Below the pieces are notes generated by a model. It saw nothing but the letters and a program-made list of their open reading frames with translations. It did not search any database and was not told where the DNA came from. Positions 9,904 to 22,784 of a stretch of 64,000 nucleotides of DNA are shown in pieces. The DNA comes from Aurifilum marmelostoma. Lineage: Eukaryota; Ascomycota; Sordariomycetes; Diaporthales; Cryphonectriaceae. The stretch covers positions 372,001-436,000 of the forward strand of contig JAMXSV010000007.1 in assembly GCA_027559495.1 (NCBI GenBank), given 5' to 3'. A program made the translations under genes and the position numbers. Each line of letters starts with the position of its first letter. The first letter of the stretch is position 1.

Positions 9904-12693
9904 TCAGCCTCGCGGTGGAGGAGCCTTGCTGCTGGGTACGGCGGGGAACAGGGAGAACTGCCCGGGGGTGGAGCTCATCGTCCTGGACCGGGCACGGCCC
10001 CCCGCGGCGGTCTGGCGTTTGGGAGAGGCCTGGGCCTGAGACTGCAGACCCGCGAGGTTGGAGTCGCTGTTGTGCGTGTCACGGCTCAGGGTCGGCGTGG
10101 CCTTGTTGTTGGACGACGACGAGGGGCCGCCGAGGAGGCCGGCGGCGCTCTGGGAACGCGCATGGGCGGCGGGCGAGGCGAGCACCTCATAGATCTCGGG
10201 GATCTGGTCGTCAAAGTTGGCGGTGGTGGTCGGAGAGTCGTCCTTGAAGACAAAGTTGTCCATGTCGGAGCTGGTGCTCATGGTGAGGCGCGTGTAGTCG
10301 GTGTTGCTCGACGTGGCCGAGATGTGCCGCTCAAACACGGACCGGGATGACAGGTTGCTGTTGCTGGTGGTGGTCGAGTTGCTCGCTCTGGCCGGCACGA
10401 ACAGGCTCGAGTTCTCCATCGTCAGCGTCGGGTCCTCCTCCAGCGTGACCGCGTGGACGATGCTCTCTGGGTCCTCGTGCTGCTGCTGCTGCTCGGTGCG
10501 GGCTGCGAGCAGCTCGTGGTGGTAATCATTCGGGATCAGAAAGGAGGGCGAGAGCGAGAAGCCTTGTGCCTCCTTGAAGCTGGTCTGCGACTCGGTGTGC
10601 ACGTGGAGGTGGCGCTGGTTGCGGAGGCCATCTCGTCGGGGCAGTGAGAAATTTGCGCTGGTGGGAGACCTCGCAACCGTTGCAGCAAGTGTCGGCGTGA
10701 TCGCCTCATGGCTGGTCTGGGGGGAGAGGTGGCTGCAGGGGCTCAGGGCAGGCACGTCAGACGTGGGCCGTGACAAGACCAGCCCTTCATCCTCACACGC
10801 CATCGCAATCGACGCGGCGTGTGCTGCGCTTTGCGACATGTCGACGGACGGTCGGTGCCAGTCATAGTCGCAGTCAGCCTCCATCTCGTGCTCGTAGCAG
10901 TAGTCAATCACAGCCTCCCAGCTATCGCGTCGCAGCGGCTCAGCATCATCCGTACTCGTCTCAGCCGTCGTCGCATCGTTCGCGTCCCTCACAGGCTGCT
11001 GCAGGGCGTAGATATCGTACTGGCCAAAGACAACAGACTCGCGGTGGCTTGAGCGCTTGTTGTGGGGGGGAGGAGGGTAGCCAGCATTGGAGATGGACGT
11101 CTGTCGCAGGGCGGGTACCGAGATTGACCCTTTCAGTGACGAGTGTGTGCTGCGCAAGCTCGCGCGCGACCTCTTCGGCAGTCCGCCCTGCTCCTCCTCC
11201 TCAGGCACGTCAGGAAGACCGGCCTCGAACGTCGTCACGCTGCCATTGTTCAGGGGCGCGGTCAGAGGCCAGTTGGGACTCTCTGCAGGCACAAAGATAC
11301 GTGAAAAGCGACGATTCTCACGGTTTTCTGTAGGTGCTGCTGCTGGGCTGGGGCATCCAGGAGATACGAGTGGTGGGGTAGAGACACCGTAGGCATCGCC
11401 GCCGCCGCCGCCGCCGCCGTGCAGGTTCAGAGGCGCTGGGAAGCGAAAGGCGCTCATCCCCTGCTGGTGATGGCCCAAGGCCTCGGAGTCGCGGCGCGGG
11501 ATCGATGTGCTGCGGCTGGGATGTCGTGCCGGCGGCATGGGGACGGCAGCAGAAGCAGGAGGTGGAGCAAAGTCGAAGTAGTTGAGATCGAGTCCCGTTG
11601 GGGACCGAGGCGGTCGAGGAGGTGGGGGCCCGCGCATGTGATCCTGCGACTTGACCTGCTTGACCCACTGTCTTGGGGGCGAGTTCTGCGCGCTAGGAGG
11701 TTGCGACAGGCTTGCCTCGCGGCTGTGGGGTACGACGTGAGGCGGTATGGACTCATCGTCGTTGTAGGGTCTGGACGATGTCTTGGACGAGAAGTTGGGC
11801 ACGCGCAGGTCCTCGGTCGAGGGCCCCCTCGACACACTTCCTCTGATGGACGTCGGTGGGCTCCGTGCAATGGCCATCTCCTTGCGCAGCGCTGTCGAGT
11901 TGGCCCGCTCGAGGTTGGGCAGCTGGTCGCGCTGGATCTGCGTGACGTGTTGAAAGTTGAAGGGGCTCGATATCGATGGCCTCTTCTGCGCCTCCTCCAC
12001 TGCCTGCACGGTCTTTCGGCGGTTGAAGAGGCTCATGGCCGACGAGATGTGGTCCTTGTTGACGGCGGATGCTGCCCTGCTCCGCTCACTCGTGACATCC
12101 AGCGTCACCTCGGACGAGTGGGTCGAGCTGCCGCTCGTGGCAAGACTCTCCCTCCTGAACTTTGACTTGCGATTGAAGATGGCCTTTCCGATGGCCTGTA
12201 CGCTCTCTGGGCGTTCCCTCGAGGGCATGCTGCTGGTCGTGGACTTGACGGAGGATTTCCTCGAGAGCGAGAAGGACTCGAGGGCCTGCTCCCACGACGG
12301 CCGCCGGTCCAGCGAGGCGTAGGACAGCAAGGATGATGCGGCGGACGAGGCGGCCTGCTGGTGTTGTGATGGTTGGTGGTGTTGTTGTTGTTGTTGTTGA
12401 TTTACATGACGATCGGATACAGACGCCAGCCTGACCTTATTGCTGAGGTTTCGAATCCCGCCTGGGGAAGGGGGACCGTCGACAGCTGGCTCGAAGAAGT
12501 CGGCGTAGTTTTCAGCCTCGAGGGCAGAGACTGTATATTGGTGGTGATATTGGTGCGACGAGGAGAAGGAGGAGGAGCCGGCTGGAGGATATGCTCGTGA
12601 GGAGGGGACAGGAGAAGTAGTAGTAATAGAAGAAGAGGAATCGGGGTGCGAGAATCCGAAAGTAGTAGTGCTCTCACTATTACTTTTGGCCAT
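9904..12693 (-). CDS. CRIB-domain protein, candidate Cdc42/Rac effector
   Basis: A single uninterrupted frame. I choose the ATG at 12693 (MAKSNSESTT...), giving 929 aa. A farther in-frame ATG at 12849 would add a Cys-Val repeat that is only the translation of a CA microsatellite. The protein is almost wholly low-complexity: Ser/Pro-rich with polyQ/His (~98-113), polyPro and polyGly tracts. One ordered module stands out, ISSPFNFQHVTQ at ~241-252, matching the CRIB consensus (ISxP...FxH) that binds GTP-bound Cdc42/Rac. The flank KRPS-ISSP is a plausible basic region. Many RRxS/SP sites suggest phospho-regulation. There is no kinase domain, so it is not a PAK. Inferred role: polarity or morphogenesis scaffold at the hyphal tip. 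The second His of the consensus (HxxH) is replaced by Gln, so GTPase binding is not certain. Confidence 0.85.
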   Translation of the reverse strand: MAKSNSESTTTFGFSHPDSSSSITTTSPVPSSRAYPPAGSSSFSSSHQYHHQYTVSALEAENYADFFEPAVDGPPSPGGIRNLSNKVRLASVSDRHVNQQQQQQHHQPSQHQQAASSAASSLLSYASLDRRPSWEQALESFSLSRKSSVKSTTSSMPSRERPESVQAIGKAIFNRKSKFRRESLATSGSSTHSSEVTLDVTSERSRAASAVNKDHISSAMSLFNRRKTVQAVEEAQKRPSISSPFNFQHVTQIQRDQLPNLERANSTALRKEMAIARSPPTSIRGSVSRGPSTEDLRVPNFSSKTSSRPYNDDESIPPHVVPHSREASLSQPPSAQNSPPRQWVKQVKSQDHMRGPPPPRPPRSPTGLDLNYFDFAPPPASAAVPMPPARHPSRSTSIPRRDSEALGHHQQGMSAFRFPAPLNLHGGGGGGGDAYGVSTPPLVSPGCPSPAAAPTENRENRRFSRIFVPAESPNWPLTAPLNNGSVTTFEAGLPDVPEEEEQGGLPKRSRASLRSTHSSLKGSISVPALRQTSISNAGYPPPPHNKRSSHRESVVFGQYDIYALQQPVRDANDATTAETSTDDAEPLRRDSWEAVIDYCYEHEMEADCDYDWHRPSVDMSQSAAHAASIAMACEDEGLVLSRPTSDVPALSPCSHLSPQTSHEAITPTLAATVARSPTSANFSLPRRDGLRNQRHLHVHTESQTSFKEAQGFSLSPSFLIPNDYHHELLAARTEQQQQHEDPESIVHAVTLEEDPTLTMENSSLFVPARASNSTTTSNSNLSSRSVFERHISATSSNTDYTRLTMSTSSDMDNFVFKDDSPTTTANFDDQIPEIYEVLASPAAHARSQSAAGLLGGPSSSSNNKATPTLSRDTHNSDSNLAGLQSQAQASPKRQTAAGGRARSRTMSSTPGQFSLFPAVPSSKAPPPRG

Positions 12694-15600
12694 TCTCGTC
12701 TGGCCCCGGTGGCCAGGCGCAGGCGCTGCATGTGTTGACCACATCACTGTAATTTTGTATTGCCCAATACAAACACACCCCCGCGCGCACGCACACACAC
12801 ACACACACACACAAACACACCAGGTCAATCGACCTTCCGGGCGAGACACAGCAGAGAGGAGGGTTGCTCCCGTCCACTAGTTTCGATGACTTCGCGCGCG
12901 GGACGGGAAAAAGGGGACTGGGCTGCTTTTCCTTTTTCCTTTTTCTCGTGTTTTTCCTGTGTCACCCTGCTCGTCCCGTCAGCTGCTGTAAAACTTGGCC
13001 GAGTACAAACAGGGAATGATGTGATGACACACGGCAGCTGTGCCTCTCTTGCCGGGCAGCCCCTCGGTCCAGAGAAGTTCACAGGCCAGATATTGGGAAT
13101 AAAGTGGTGGGAATACACAAGGGTGAGAATTACACTGCAGAATATGCTATCCCTTCCCCCTTTTGAATGCAGCAGGTTGACAAGACAGGAGAGAACGTCG
13201 CGTCTGGGTCGCCAGGACGCGAAAATAAAAAAGAAACAATTATGCAGATAAATGCTGAGGGGGAAGGAAGGTCTTTGGGAGGGGGTTTCCAACAAGAAAA
13301 AGAGTGTGATGTGACTGGATCGGCTGTGTACAAGAGGAGGAGGTACCACATAGTATATCTGAGGCGTTTTGAGCCTTTGACCGGGGGGGAGAGAGAATGG
13401 GGTCAGGGTGGCCCGTCACGCAACGCGCTCCCAACGGGCCACAGGGGTGCAGGGTTGTTTTTCCTTGGGTACCTTGAAAAGACGTGTGGACAGGATGGAA
13501 CCCAAGACCCTCAGCAAGTCAGGGGGGGGGCCAGAGGATTGCGGATCGTTCAAGACCGGGGCCCATGTTACTTACTTGTACGCACAGTGCTGTGGTTCTT
13601 ATTTCCCGATCCGCCTGGGAAGGGAAAATGCGCGCAACAGCGGACACGAAAAAAGTAGTCCCACCCACTCTCTCGCTCACTCTCTCTCTTTCTTTCACCT
13701 CCGTAGGGCGATGCAACCCTTGACGATGGCTACCTGGGCTGGGCTGGACGGGGGCAACCTTGCACGGCAGAGCCGCTACGGGATGAAATAGACAGGACCC
13801 CTGGTGGTGACTTGCTTTGCTTGCCTGGTTTATGCTTTTGGGTTTCCCGATGGGGATGGGATGGCGATGCTGACATGTGTCTGTCTGTCTGTTTGTCTTT
13901 TCTGCAGGTTGTCGGCCGTTTGATATGGGCGGTCTATTGGCAGTAGAAACTCAGGCCGAGGGCCGTGGGGGGATGGGAGAGAGAGGCTGGTGTAGAGGGT
14001 GGTGGGGGGGGGGTACCAGCTGGCTGGGGTTGCTTCTCTGGGGGTGTCTCTCTTCCTCAGCCTCTCTCCAGATACCAGGCTGGACGATAGCCGCCGCCGC
14101 CGACGCCGCCGAAGCCACTGGGAAGATGCCCTGCGGGAGAACAGGAACACAGCATGGAATAGTCAAGGGGCCGTCGTCGAGCTGATTGGGCCGTTGTCTG
14201 CAAATAGTGTGTGTTTCGTTCGCGCGTGTGTGTGTCCTTCTTCACAGGTCAAGGCAGCCCTGCCGAATGTTGAGCAGACGCCAAGTCCGTCCAAGATGGT
14301 GTTGGTCGTATCGGAGATTGGCGAAATTGGTTGGGAAGGAACTGTTGATTATCGTGGGTGGGAAAATGGGAAAGAGCAGAGCAGACCTCGACAGGCCACG
14401 ATCGCTGCTACCCAAATAACATTATTATAATTATGGTCTCGAGGTAAAACGAGGTTGCAGGCAATTTCCCCCAAAGGAACAACCCCTCCAACGGCAATGA
14501 TGATGTTTGACTGCCGACGGGTTGTACCAAAAAAAAAATAAGATAAAATTTCAAGAAGAGACGGAAAACCAATAGTGGAGGAGGGGCATTCTGCAGCTTG
14601 TTGAGATGCGGCCAGTGATATCGGCAGCTAGTCTGATGACGAGCCTGCGAGTGTGTGTCACAGAACAAGATCGCTGACGAGTTCTGCATAGACTTATATT
14701 GATAGTTCCGTGCATTCAGGTTATAGTCGGAAATACATGCGCGCGTGTACACACATCCATACGGCCGAGAAATGCTTGGCTTGGTTCTTTCGATTATCTA
14801 GGTATTCATTACTTGTCCTCGATCAGGAGGCAAGTAACACACATCGGCCCCGTGGAGGTCCGAAGGGGAGAAGAAGGAGGGGGCGGGGGGGGAAGGCCAG
14901 GGAGAAAAGGTTACGGCTTCTGATGACGGTTGTGTCGCAGGTTGGAGATACCTGGAATGATCGATTGAAACCGTCTGGGCTTAGACTTGCGCCGTCTCAG
15001 TACTATACTTACTGTGCATAATATCTAGTAGCACGGCAAGTGGCAAGACGGGTTGTCGGGGTCCCATCCAAGACTTCTTGCGGCCGCCAGCTCCAGCAGG
15101 TACGAAGTCCCCAAAACGCTGGGCCCAGCAAAGGAAGAGAGAGAGAGAGAGAGAAGGCTAAAGTTATGGGCCAAGGCGTCCAACATGCATTGTTTGAAAA
15201 CCCCGAGACCAAAGCGCCGAGACGCGTACGGTTCATTTTCTCTCTTTGCCTCTCTCTTTCTCTGTCAGTGTTTGTTCAGTCCCCGTCTCGGGTGGTATCC
15301 GTTCAGGCTCATCGGCCAGGGGGTGAGAGGCATAGTAAGCTGCAGTAACAGATCTGACGGAGCATCATCAGCAGATCCTTAATGGGGTCAGCGTTGAAGG
15401 GATTGCTATTGATCGTCTTTTTGCCCACTACCTATTACATGGTGCTTCTCCTATGGTCCATAGTATTATACTAAGTATGTCTGTAAACAAACGGGAGGAC
15501 GGGACCAGGGTGGGAAGGCACTGAGTGTGTTGAGAAAGCATACTGTAGACTTGGTCTCTCTACTGTCATACTAATAGGGGGCTAGAGTGGCTAAGGCACC

Positions 15601-18000
15601 AGCACATGCGGGTCCCCTGGTTCGAGCAACGACCGGATCCAGGCTTTCACGAGGCCGGTCCAGGATGTATTGTTGGGTTGAGAGAAAGAGCAGGCAGAAA
15701 AATAATGGGCCTGGGTGGAGTGGCCGCGAAACAGGACAGTGCCGTGTCTCTTGTGCATCGGCAGTTCGGTATGCTGTCGAAAAACGGGCTGTGCATCCGT
15801 CGTTACCGTGTGTTTTATACCTATGGTTTGTGGTGAGAAGGAAAAATGGCAAAAAAAGATTGTCCAACGGTCGTGATGTTCTCCCGAATCTTGTGAAACA
15901 TATTCCCCCTTTGTCCCTGAGCCCTGCATCCTGAATTTTCTCCGCGAGAGGGGGACAGAGAAAAACATACGATGGGCAGACTGGGAGTACCTGGTCATCT
16001 AAATGCATCGACGACGTCTACCATGAGCGTGGTTTTTGTTCCTCAATCGCCCACGAAAATACTGTACAAATGTCAAATAACGACACAGTCCCCCACGCGC
16101 CAGTCAGAACACGATTCCCCCGGCTTGTGAAAGCGGGTACTGACCTTTTTCTCTTTGCAGGGGTGATTGTGCGCAGGAGAGAGAGAGAGAGAGAGAGCGC
16201 GCAGCCCTTTGGAACCCCTGAAAGAAACTTCCCCGCCGATGAGGACAAGGGTATGCTGTGGACTCTTCGCTTGTGCGAAGATCTATTCCAATGGTCTCCT
16301 CTTCTCCCGACTGCGGCTGATGCTGATGCAGGAACACTCAACATTCTGGGGCTTGTGAATTTGAGAGTTTATTCCTCCCGTCCGAGGAAAAGTCTCAGAC
16401 GGAGACTCTGGTCCAAAAATCTGGAGGAAATTTTTTCCTCTTCTCTTAGTGGCTGGCTCGAATGCAGCACTACTACTCACAATACTGCTACTATGATATT
16501 ACCATAGCACGTGTAAACCCTTGATGCGAGAGAGAGGAAGAGTCGGGGTGGCGTGGGGCACACCATCTTCCACCTCCTTGAAACAGAAGGTGGTTTGTCG
16601 CAACCCTTGTGCCTCCCGAGCAGCTGGGTGCATCGCACGATCTTTGACTCCTGCGCTGCTCCTCCTCTTCCTCGGGACCATTGTGACGCCCGTCCGATAC
16701 GGTATTATTGGCCACGGGCAGGATAGCTACAGCTAGCTACTGACATCGCCTCGTGTGGGCCAAGAGGAACGATGTCTCCTGCCCGTGCCAGTGGCAACAA
16801 CAAAAGTATCAGGGGCCCCAGCTAAGGCGGCCTGACACAAGCCGTCCCATGCACGTGAGCAATAAATAGGTCTCTCGACATAGAACCATAGCAGCGTGAG
16901 CAGCTAGTCCGCCCTAACCTGGGCCGGACCGCAGCGGCCACTCTAGACGCATTTGTTTTCGCAAACTAGCAATAATTATGTTCCACGCCTTGTTGTTGTT
17001 GTCGACCGATGGGGGGAGACGAGGGCTTCTGGTGTGTGCGCGGCCAAGGAACCCAAGCTGGCGCCGCGATTACTTCCCGATGAGTGTACGTATGTGTGCG
17101 TGTGTGGGTCGATGTGCTGACGGATACGGAGAGAAGGGCTCAGAGCATATCCGATATCATCGTTCAGAGAGTCCGGCTCCCGATACACAAAAACTCAAGC
17201 ACACCCACTGTGTCATAATGCCAATGTACTAGGTATGTATCTCCGTATGTGTGGGAGCGTAAGTGTGTGGCTTTCGTCATCTCGGAGGTCGGTCAAGGGG
17301 CCACCATGAAGATTTGCTGAAAATCTCCACCGTCTGATCGCCGAGGCTGGTGACTATAGTGTGTGCTATAGTCCTTTCCTGGCATAAACTTTCTGTATCT
17401 CAATGCTCCGGCTCGTTCGCATCCCGGGCGTGTCCTACCCTGCCGTGCCTGCTAAGGAATACTGGTTTTTGACCGGTCGCCGCCTCGGCTTCTCTAGCAG
17501 CAGTGATCTGGCTCGGGATGGCAGAAACCTCGTATTAGAAAAGAGGCCGTGAGTTTTGCTGGCCCAAGATCCGCTCTAGAACGAGGAGCGAACGGAATTG
17601 AGGGGCGAGAATAAGACGTAAGAAAACCATAAAAAGGAGAGAAAGGACACAACCAAAACTCCAAAAGGTAAAAAAGGGGGGGTGGGGGACGCGAGAAGGG
17701 CGGGATGACGCGCCATAATTTTTTCTGGCATGGGCCACTTCTTTCGCCGATTTGTAAATGACGAATTGATCGGAGTCGATGAGAAGCTGTAATCGGCTTG
17801 CATCCATCCCCGGGATGATCCATTGCTAGATGCACAGAAAGGAAAAGAGGGGTACTCTTGCATGTTGGGAAAAAAAAATTAATGGTGCTCGACATCCCGC
17901 AGTCACCCACCCAACAACCTAGCTCCAGATTTCCCAGATATTTTATTCCCTTGGATCCACCTTGGAATACTTACACCACAGTGCACCGCCTTGATTTTGG
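12694..18000. other. Gene-free tract, part 1
   Basis: No coding region could be supported. The CRIB-gene promoter side holds a (CA)n run (12792-12813). Open frames are short, overlap on both strands and lack codon bias. Features seen: scattered G8-G10 runs (13524-13531, ~14005), AG and CT microsatellites (for example 15137-15154 and 16180-16198), and two tRNA-like relics (13491-13520 minus; 15578-15640 plus). Confidence 0.45.
12792..12813. repeat. (CA)n microsatellite in CRIB-gene leader
   Basis: A dinucleotide run ~100 nt upstream of the preferred CRIB-gene start. In the CRIB reading frame it would encode alternating Cys-Val. Confidence 0.85.
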
Positions 18001-21000
18001 AGTTCCGTCTGCATAAAAGGAACAAACAAAGGACAAAGAAGGGGATAGTACAGACCGCTCCTCTGTCTGACAGCCTGCGGTGGTTCTGCTCCTTTAGATC
18101 GTCGCCAGGACCCATCACCGTCGCTACAATCATCCTGACAGCTGCTGGGAAGCCCCCAAGACGTCCTTCCAAGGCTCAATTTGTTGCGCAGCCTACACGA
18201 GTCGTGCGTGTGCGCAGAAAAGGACAAAAAAGTGAGGCTCACGATGGGCCACAAATTGATGATCTGATCTCTGTATTGGACAACCTGACAAAATCAGTCG
18301 ACCAACCGCAAAATAGTCTAGCCTCCGTGCAGCCTGTGCTTTGACCCGATATCTACAGCGGGGCATCCGCGCTGCAGCGAGGCCGATCGTCCCTCTGCTG
18401 GTGCAAGGTCGAGAACGCCGGGAACCCAGGCTACTATTTGCGCGCGTGGCCGGCGCAAGAACCACACCGTCTACTGGGAAAACGTGGTCAACGCAGCCGC
18501 ATTCTCGAGGGCAGGGGCCGAAGGATCGCGTGGGTTCCAAGGTTGCGAGCAGGCGGGACTCAAGACCGAGGCCAGGGCGCAGGCGAAGGCAAAGACGAAG
18601 GATGGGATTCTTTGGGCTGCAAAGCTCGAGGTCCGGTCAGGAAGCAGGAACGGTGGCGAATGGGGGAGGGAGTAGGGACCGTGGAGCCGAGAGAAGAGGG
18701 CGTCAACTCAGTTCTGACCCGGAGGTGTGGCCAGTTAGCGCCCCCCCCCCCCTCCCTTCATCCATCCTAACCCTCGCGCTCTATAACCAGGGCACCAGAC
18801 CCACCCCGGGCCTCCCAGAGGGTAAAACAGAATGAGGAACAAAGATGACCAGGACTCAGCTTGCCCTGACGTACCCGCACGGCATCCCTCGTGAGAAGTT
18901 TCCATATCATGCAACGAGTACTACGTACGTGGGTATCAACGTTGACCGACCCGGAGCTGAGGGACCGGAAGGGGCAAGCAACAAGGACTGGCCCGCTGCT
19001 GAAGTGTGCAGATCGTAGATCCTGGTCAGCCAGAAGGGAGGGGGGTGGTGCAAACGCGGGTTCCAGGCCACATAACTATGTCATCGATATACACGGCACA
19101 GCGGCGCAGGCTGCGATCGAAGGAGTTGAAGGGAGTAAGTGGTGAGAAGAAAAAAAAGGAAAAGCAAGATAGAGCTCAAGAGACCACGACCTCGCCGCTG
19201 GGGTTCTTTGCCAGGCAGCTCTTTAGACACTGCAGCCTTCTTTTGAGCTGACCCGAATTTTCGGTATGAGAATCTTTGCCATTCATGAAACTAGGTTTGG
19301 ACGATTTCATCTTCTGGGGTTGAATTGTGAGATGTCAGGCCGGCGACTTACCGTTGCAGCACGAGCAACCCCAAAACAGCCATGGGCAGCTCTCGCCTCG
19401 CAGTCTTTGGAGATGAGAGTTAGTCAAGGAAGCGGGATCCCATCATCCTGGTTGCCCCTGCCTCTCTGCCTGTATCTCTATGTAGAATCCAGGGAAGGCA
19501 CACTGTAAATCCATTCTCTGGAGAAAGAGCACAGGCGTGGCTCACACGTGATATCGACATGGATCCCTTTTGTGATAAGATCCCTGCTACGGCGCCCTGT
19601 CCCCTGGATCACAACCCTAGCTTCCGGGCCCCTGTCCCATGTTGCCGTTGCTGTCTTCCCAGCAAGTAGTGGGCATGGGCATAGCACCTGCCACCGTACT
19701 AGGCCAGAGTAGACTGTCCTGGCGCCAGGTAAGATGAGTACACAATTTCTCATTTCTCCTTTGTGCATCTCTCGCATTCTGATCAGCAACAACATGACCA
19801 CAATCGGCGAGTATACTTTGCCCCAGAACCTGACAGCTTTCGGGATCCAGTTCTGATGGGCGTTTGGTAACCAAGCTAACCGTCTTCTTCCTTTTCTCCT
19901 GGTGTGCGCGCCCTTAAACCACACCAGCTCTAGTATACTGCATACTGTGTGTGTCGCGCGCGCTCGCGAAAGTACTCCTCTGTACGGGGGGAATATGCAA
20001 TGCAATGCAACGCTGCAAAACCCTCGTCCAGCGTCCCACACCACACACACCAAAAAGAGGTAGATGCACACCCGAAGAGAAAGAAAAGCAGGCAGGCAGA
20101 TGGTGACTCTCGAGGGGTCCCATCCAAAAAGAGAAAAGAAAGAAAGAAACCCCAATAATCGACCCAATCAATGAGCTGCCGAGTTCCACACCACTGGCAA
20201 AGGATGATGGGCATTAGCACTGCGCATCAATGGGCTGTCGTCGACTCTTGTTTCGTCCTTCGTCTTACCGACACCACCACTACCACCACCCGTGCTCACG
20301 TTAGCGAAATGTTTCCTTGGGACAGTCTGCTGCGGTACCCAGCCTCCAGTTCCCTCCCTGTTTCAGCGTGGGCAACCTTCCGCCTATCAAACGAGCGCTG
20401 CTGCTGCTAAACTTGGGCCATGATCCGACGGCTTTCTGTCATCAGCGGCGGTCCTTGTCCAGACCAGCCCATCTGCCCATGCAATATCTTTTCTTGACTT
20501 CCAGGTGATACAACTGCCGGGGGGCTGGGTCTCGTTTTCGGATGGTAAGAGCGAAGTGAAAGCCAAAAAAAGGACGGTACCGTCAGCGGGGGAGCCCGGA
20601 CAGCATATCCGGGAAACCACGGTCTCCACCTCCCGCGCAGCACGGTTGAACTGGCAGCGAGCGGAGCGCCATCATCACAAAATCAGGCTCGGCTATCTCC
20701 GTAGGGGAAAAAAAAAAAAGTGTCAAACTCGGGGAGCCCATGGCGGTCTGTGTGGTAATGGGCTGCTCACCCAGAGAGCTCTGGGCACGATTCAGACCTG
20801 TGGCGCCCAACAAGATTGATGCGCTCAGTCGCTTCTTCAGAAGCAAGAGTAAGAGATTGGTGCTGATATCTCTCAAATTGACACCTAGTTCCCTTTCGGA
20901 TCGGCGATAGGGGTCACATACACACACACACACTTACACACACACCCATCAGTTGGCTCCAGTGTGACTGACCTGCTTAGGGCCTGCACATATGCTTATG

Positions 21001-22742
21001 CTACGTGCGTGTGTTCAGGAGGCTTACCGTGGTAATGTACAGGTAATACGGCAAAAGCTTATCAGCTTTTAAGTATTGGCCCAACCAGCTTGGTGTTGCA
21101 TTGGCTAAACTCTCATTCCAGATCAAGAATCACTGATACGAACGAAAACGGATTGCACAAACTTGTTATACTGTACTGTGTGGTAAGCTCTCGTCATTTT
21201 GTGGACAAGCACTAGCAACGACCCCTGCTCTCGAAAGGGGTATTAAACTCTCTCACACGCATATGAGATTCTACACCATAGAATATCTGATGAGGTAATT
21301 CCCAGAACGCCGGGTCGATCCCGGAGGGGATTAAACAACGTTCTTGAGGTGGCAGATGTCAGGAACAGGCTCGAGTCAGTGGCCCTGTTTCACCCAACGA
21401 ACCGAAGACGATCACCCATCTCATAAACATCGGGCACGACTATGAGATCGACTTCATTTCAAGGTCACGTTACCTGAGTCGTATTGAGTTCAGGGTCCAT
21501 CCAGACAAACCTCGCGGCATTCGAGCTGCCAGGGCCCCTGTTTGTGCTCAAGACTCCTCTGTGCCGCGGCAGGGCATATCCCAGGACGGCAAACATCTCT
21601 TTAGGAATTACAAGTACGACAACGATTCATGAGCATGCCATCCAGAACGGGGACCTTTCCTTTCGGCAACATGTCCATGTTCATCCACCAAGAACAACAC
21701 GGCTTCGTTCGGTCTGGTACGTCCTGTGTTGAGGAGATAACGGACAGGGGCCAAAGACCAAGCAAGGCCTTCTCCCCTCTGGGGTAAAGCAGAGCTCCAC
21801 GCAGCGGCAGTTTGGGTCACTATGGATACTTATGAATGCAAGTATACATACATCGGGCATCAACTGTACGGAGTGGCATTGCTATCCACACCGTCACATA
21901 GCAGGGGCGGGGTATGGAAGAACTCTAATGCTATAGTGCTACAGACTACTCACTCGCTGACCAACTGATTAGACAAGAATTGATAATTATGCATTTTCAT
22001 GTCGCCAAAGGTATAAAAATCGGCATATGAAGGGAAATAAGAGAACCTTGCGCTTGGGGAATGGGAATGTCAGCTCCAACAACCCCCGCTGCATGCTGCT
22101 GCATTACTAGTCCCCGGCAATATTCTGTTGTTAGGACCACCCAAATAAATAGTTCCCATGTACGCCCAGCGAAATATCGGCATTGCACAGCTCAAACGGG
22201 CTGCGCATTACGCGTCCCAAGTTCCCTCCCACCACAGCAGCGATGCCGCAGCAGCTTACGAATTCCCCACCTTTATTGAAAATCTCGGGTTCAACAAGAG
22301 CTTTGTCAGTCCGACGTCCTGCACACTTGACAAATAAGCATGCGCAATATTGGATGGATGAGCCAGGGCCTTATGGGGACACTACACAGTACAGCAGGCT
22401 GCCTTACCTGCTGGTACTACTAGGGTAAACCGGTGTGTTGGTGACAGCGGTCTACTACAACAAGCTGCAGGTCCGCTTCAGCAGCAAGCAGCAAGCAGCA
22501 GAAGCTTCCTCATGCTCCGTCTAAAAAACGATAGTGTGGTTTTGACGTGCTGCCACTCATGTCGTCGGCCTCGCGACCAATCGGCAACTCAACCGTGCGC
22601 CACGCGACTCTTTTTTCTTTGACCACACCAATACAGAGACTCACACCTCAAGTCTTGGCTGCAGAAGGATACTCGGGTCCGTGGTCAAGCGACATGCTCG
22701 GACACCTCTTCAGAGTTTTCAGCATATCCTAGAAGAGAATCT

Positions 22743-22743
<1 letters not shown>

Positions 22744-22781
<38 letters not shown>
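22744..22781. repeat. (TG)n microsatellite
   Basis: Perfect TG run of about 19 units in noncoding DNA. Confidence 0.9.

Positions 22782-22784
<3 letters not shown>

Noticed and set aside
11419..12165. 248-codon plus-strand open frame (and 9808-10350) antisense to the CRIB gene
   Set aside because: Antisense shadow of a low-complexity GC-rich gene; no family match.
12694..12849. Extended N-terminus of the CRIB protein from ATG 12849
   Set aside because: The extra residues are a microsatellite translation; the ATG at 12693 begins a more normal sequence.
15578..15640. Possible intact tRNA gene
   Set aside because: A- and B-box-like strings are present, but the T-arm and acceptor stems do not pair, so it is at most a relic.
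19478..20167. 229-codon minus-strand open frame
   Set aside because: No domain, no codon bias, overlaps other open frames; best explained by chance in a 13.7 kb noncoding tract.
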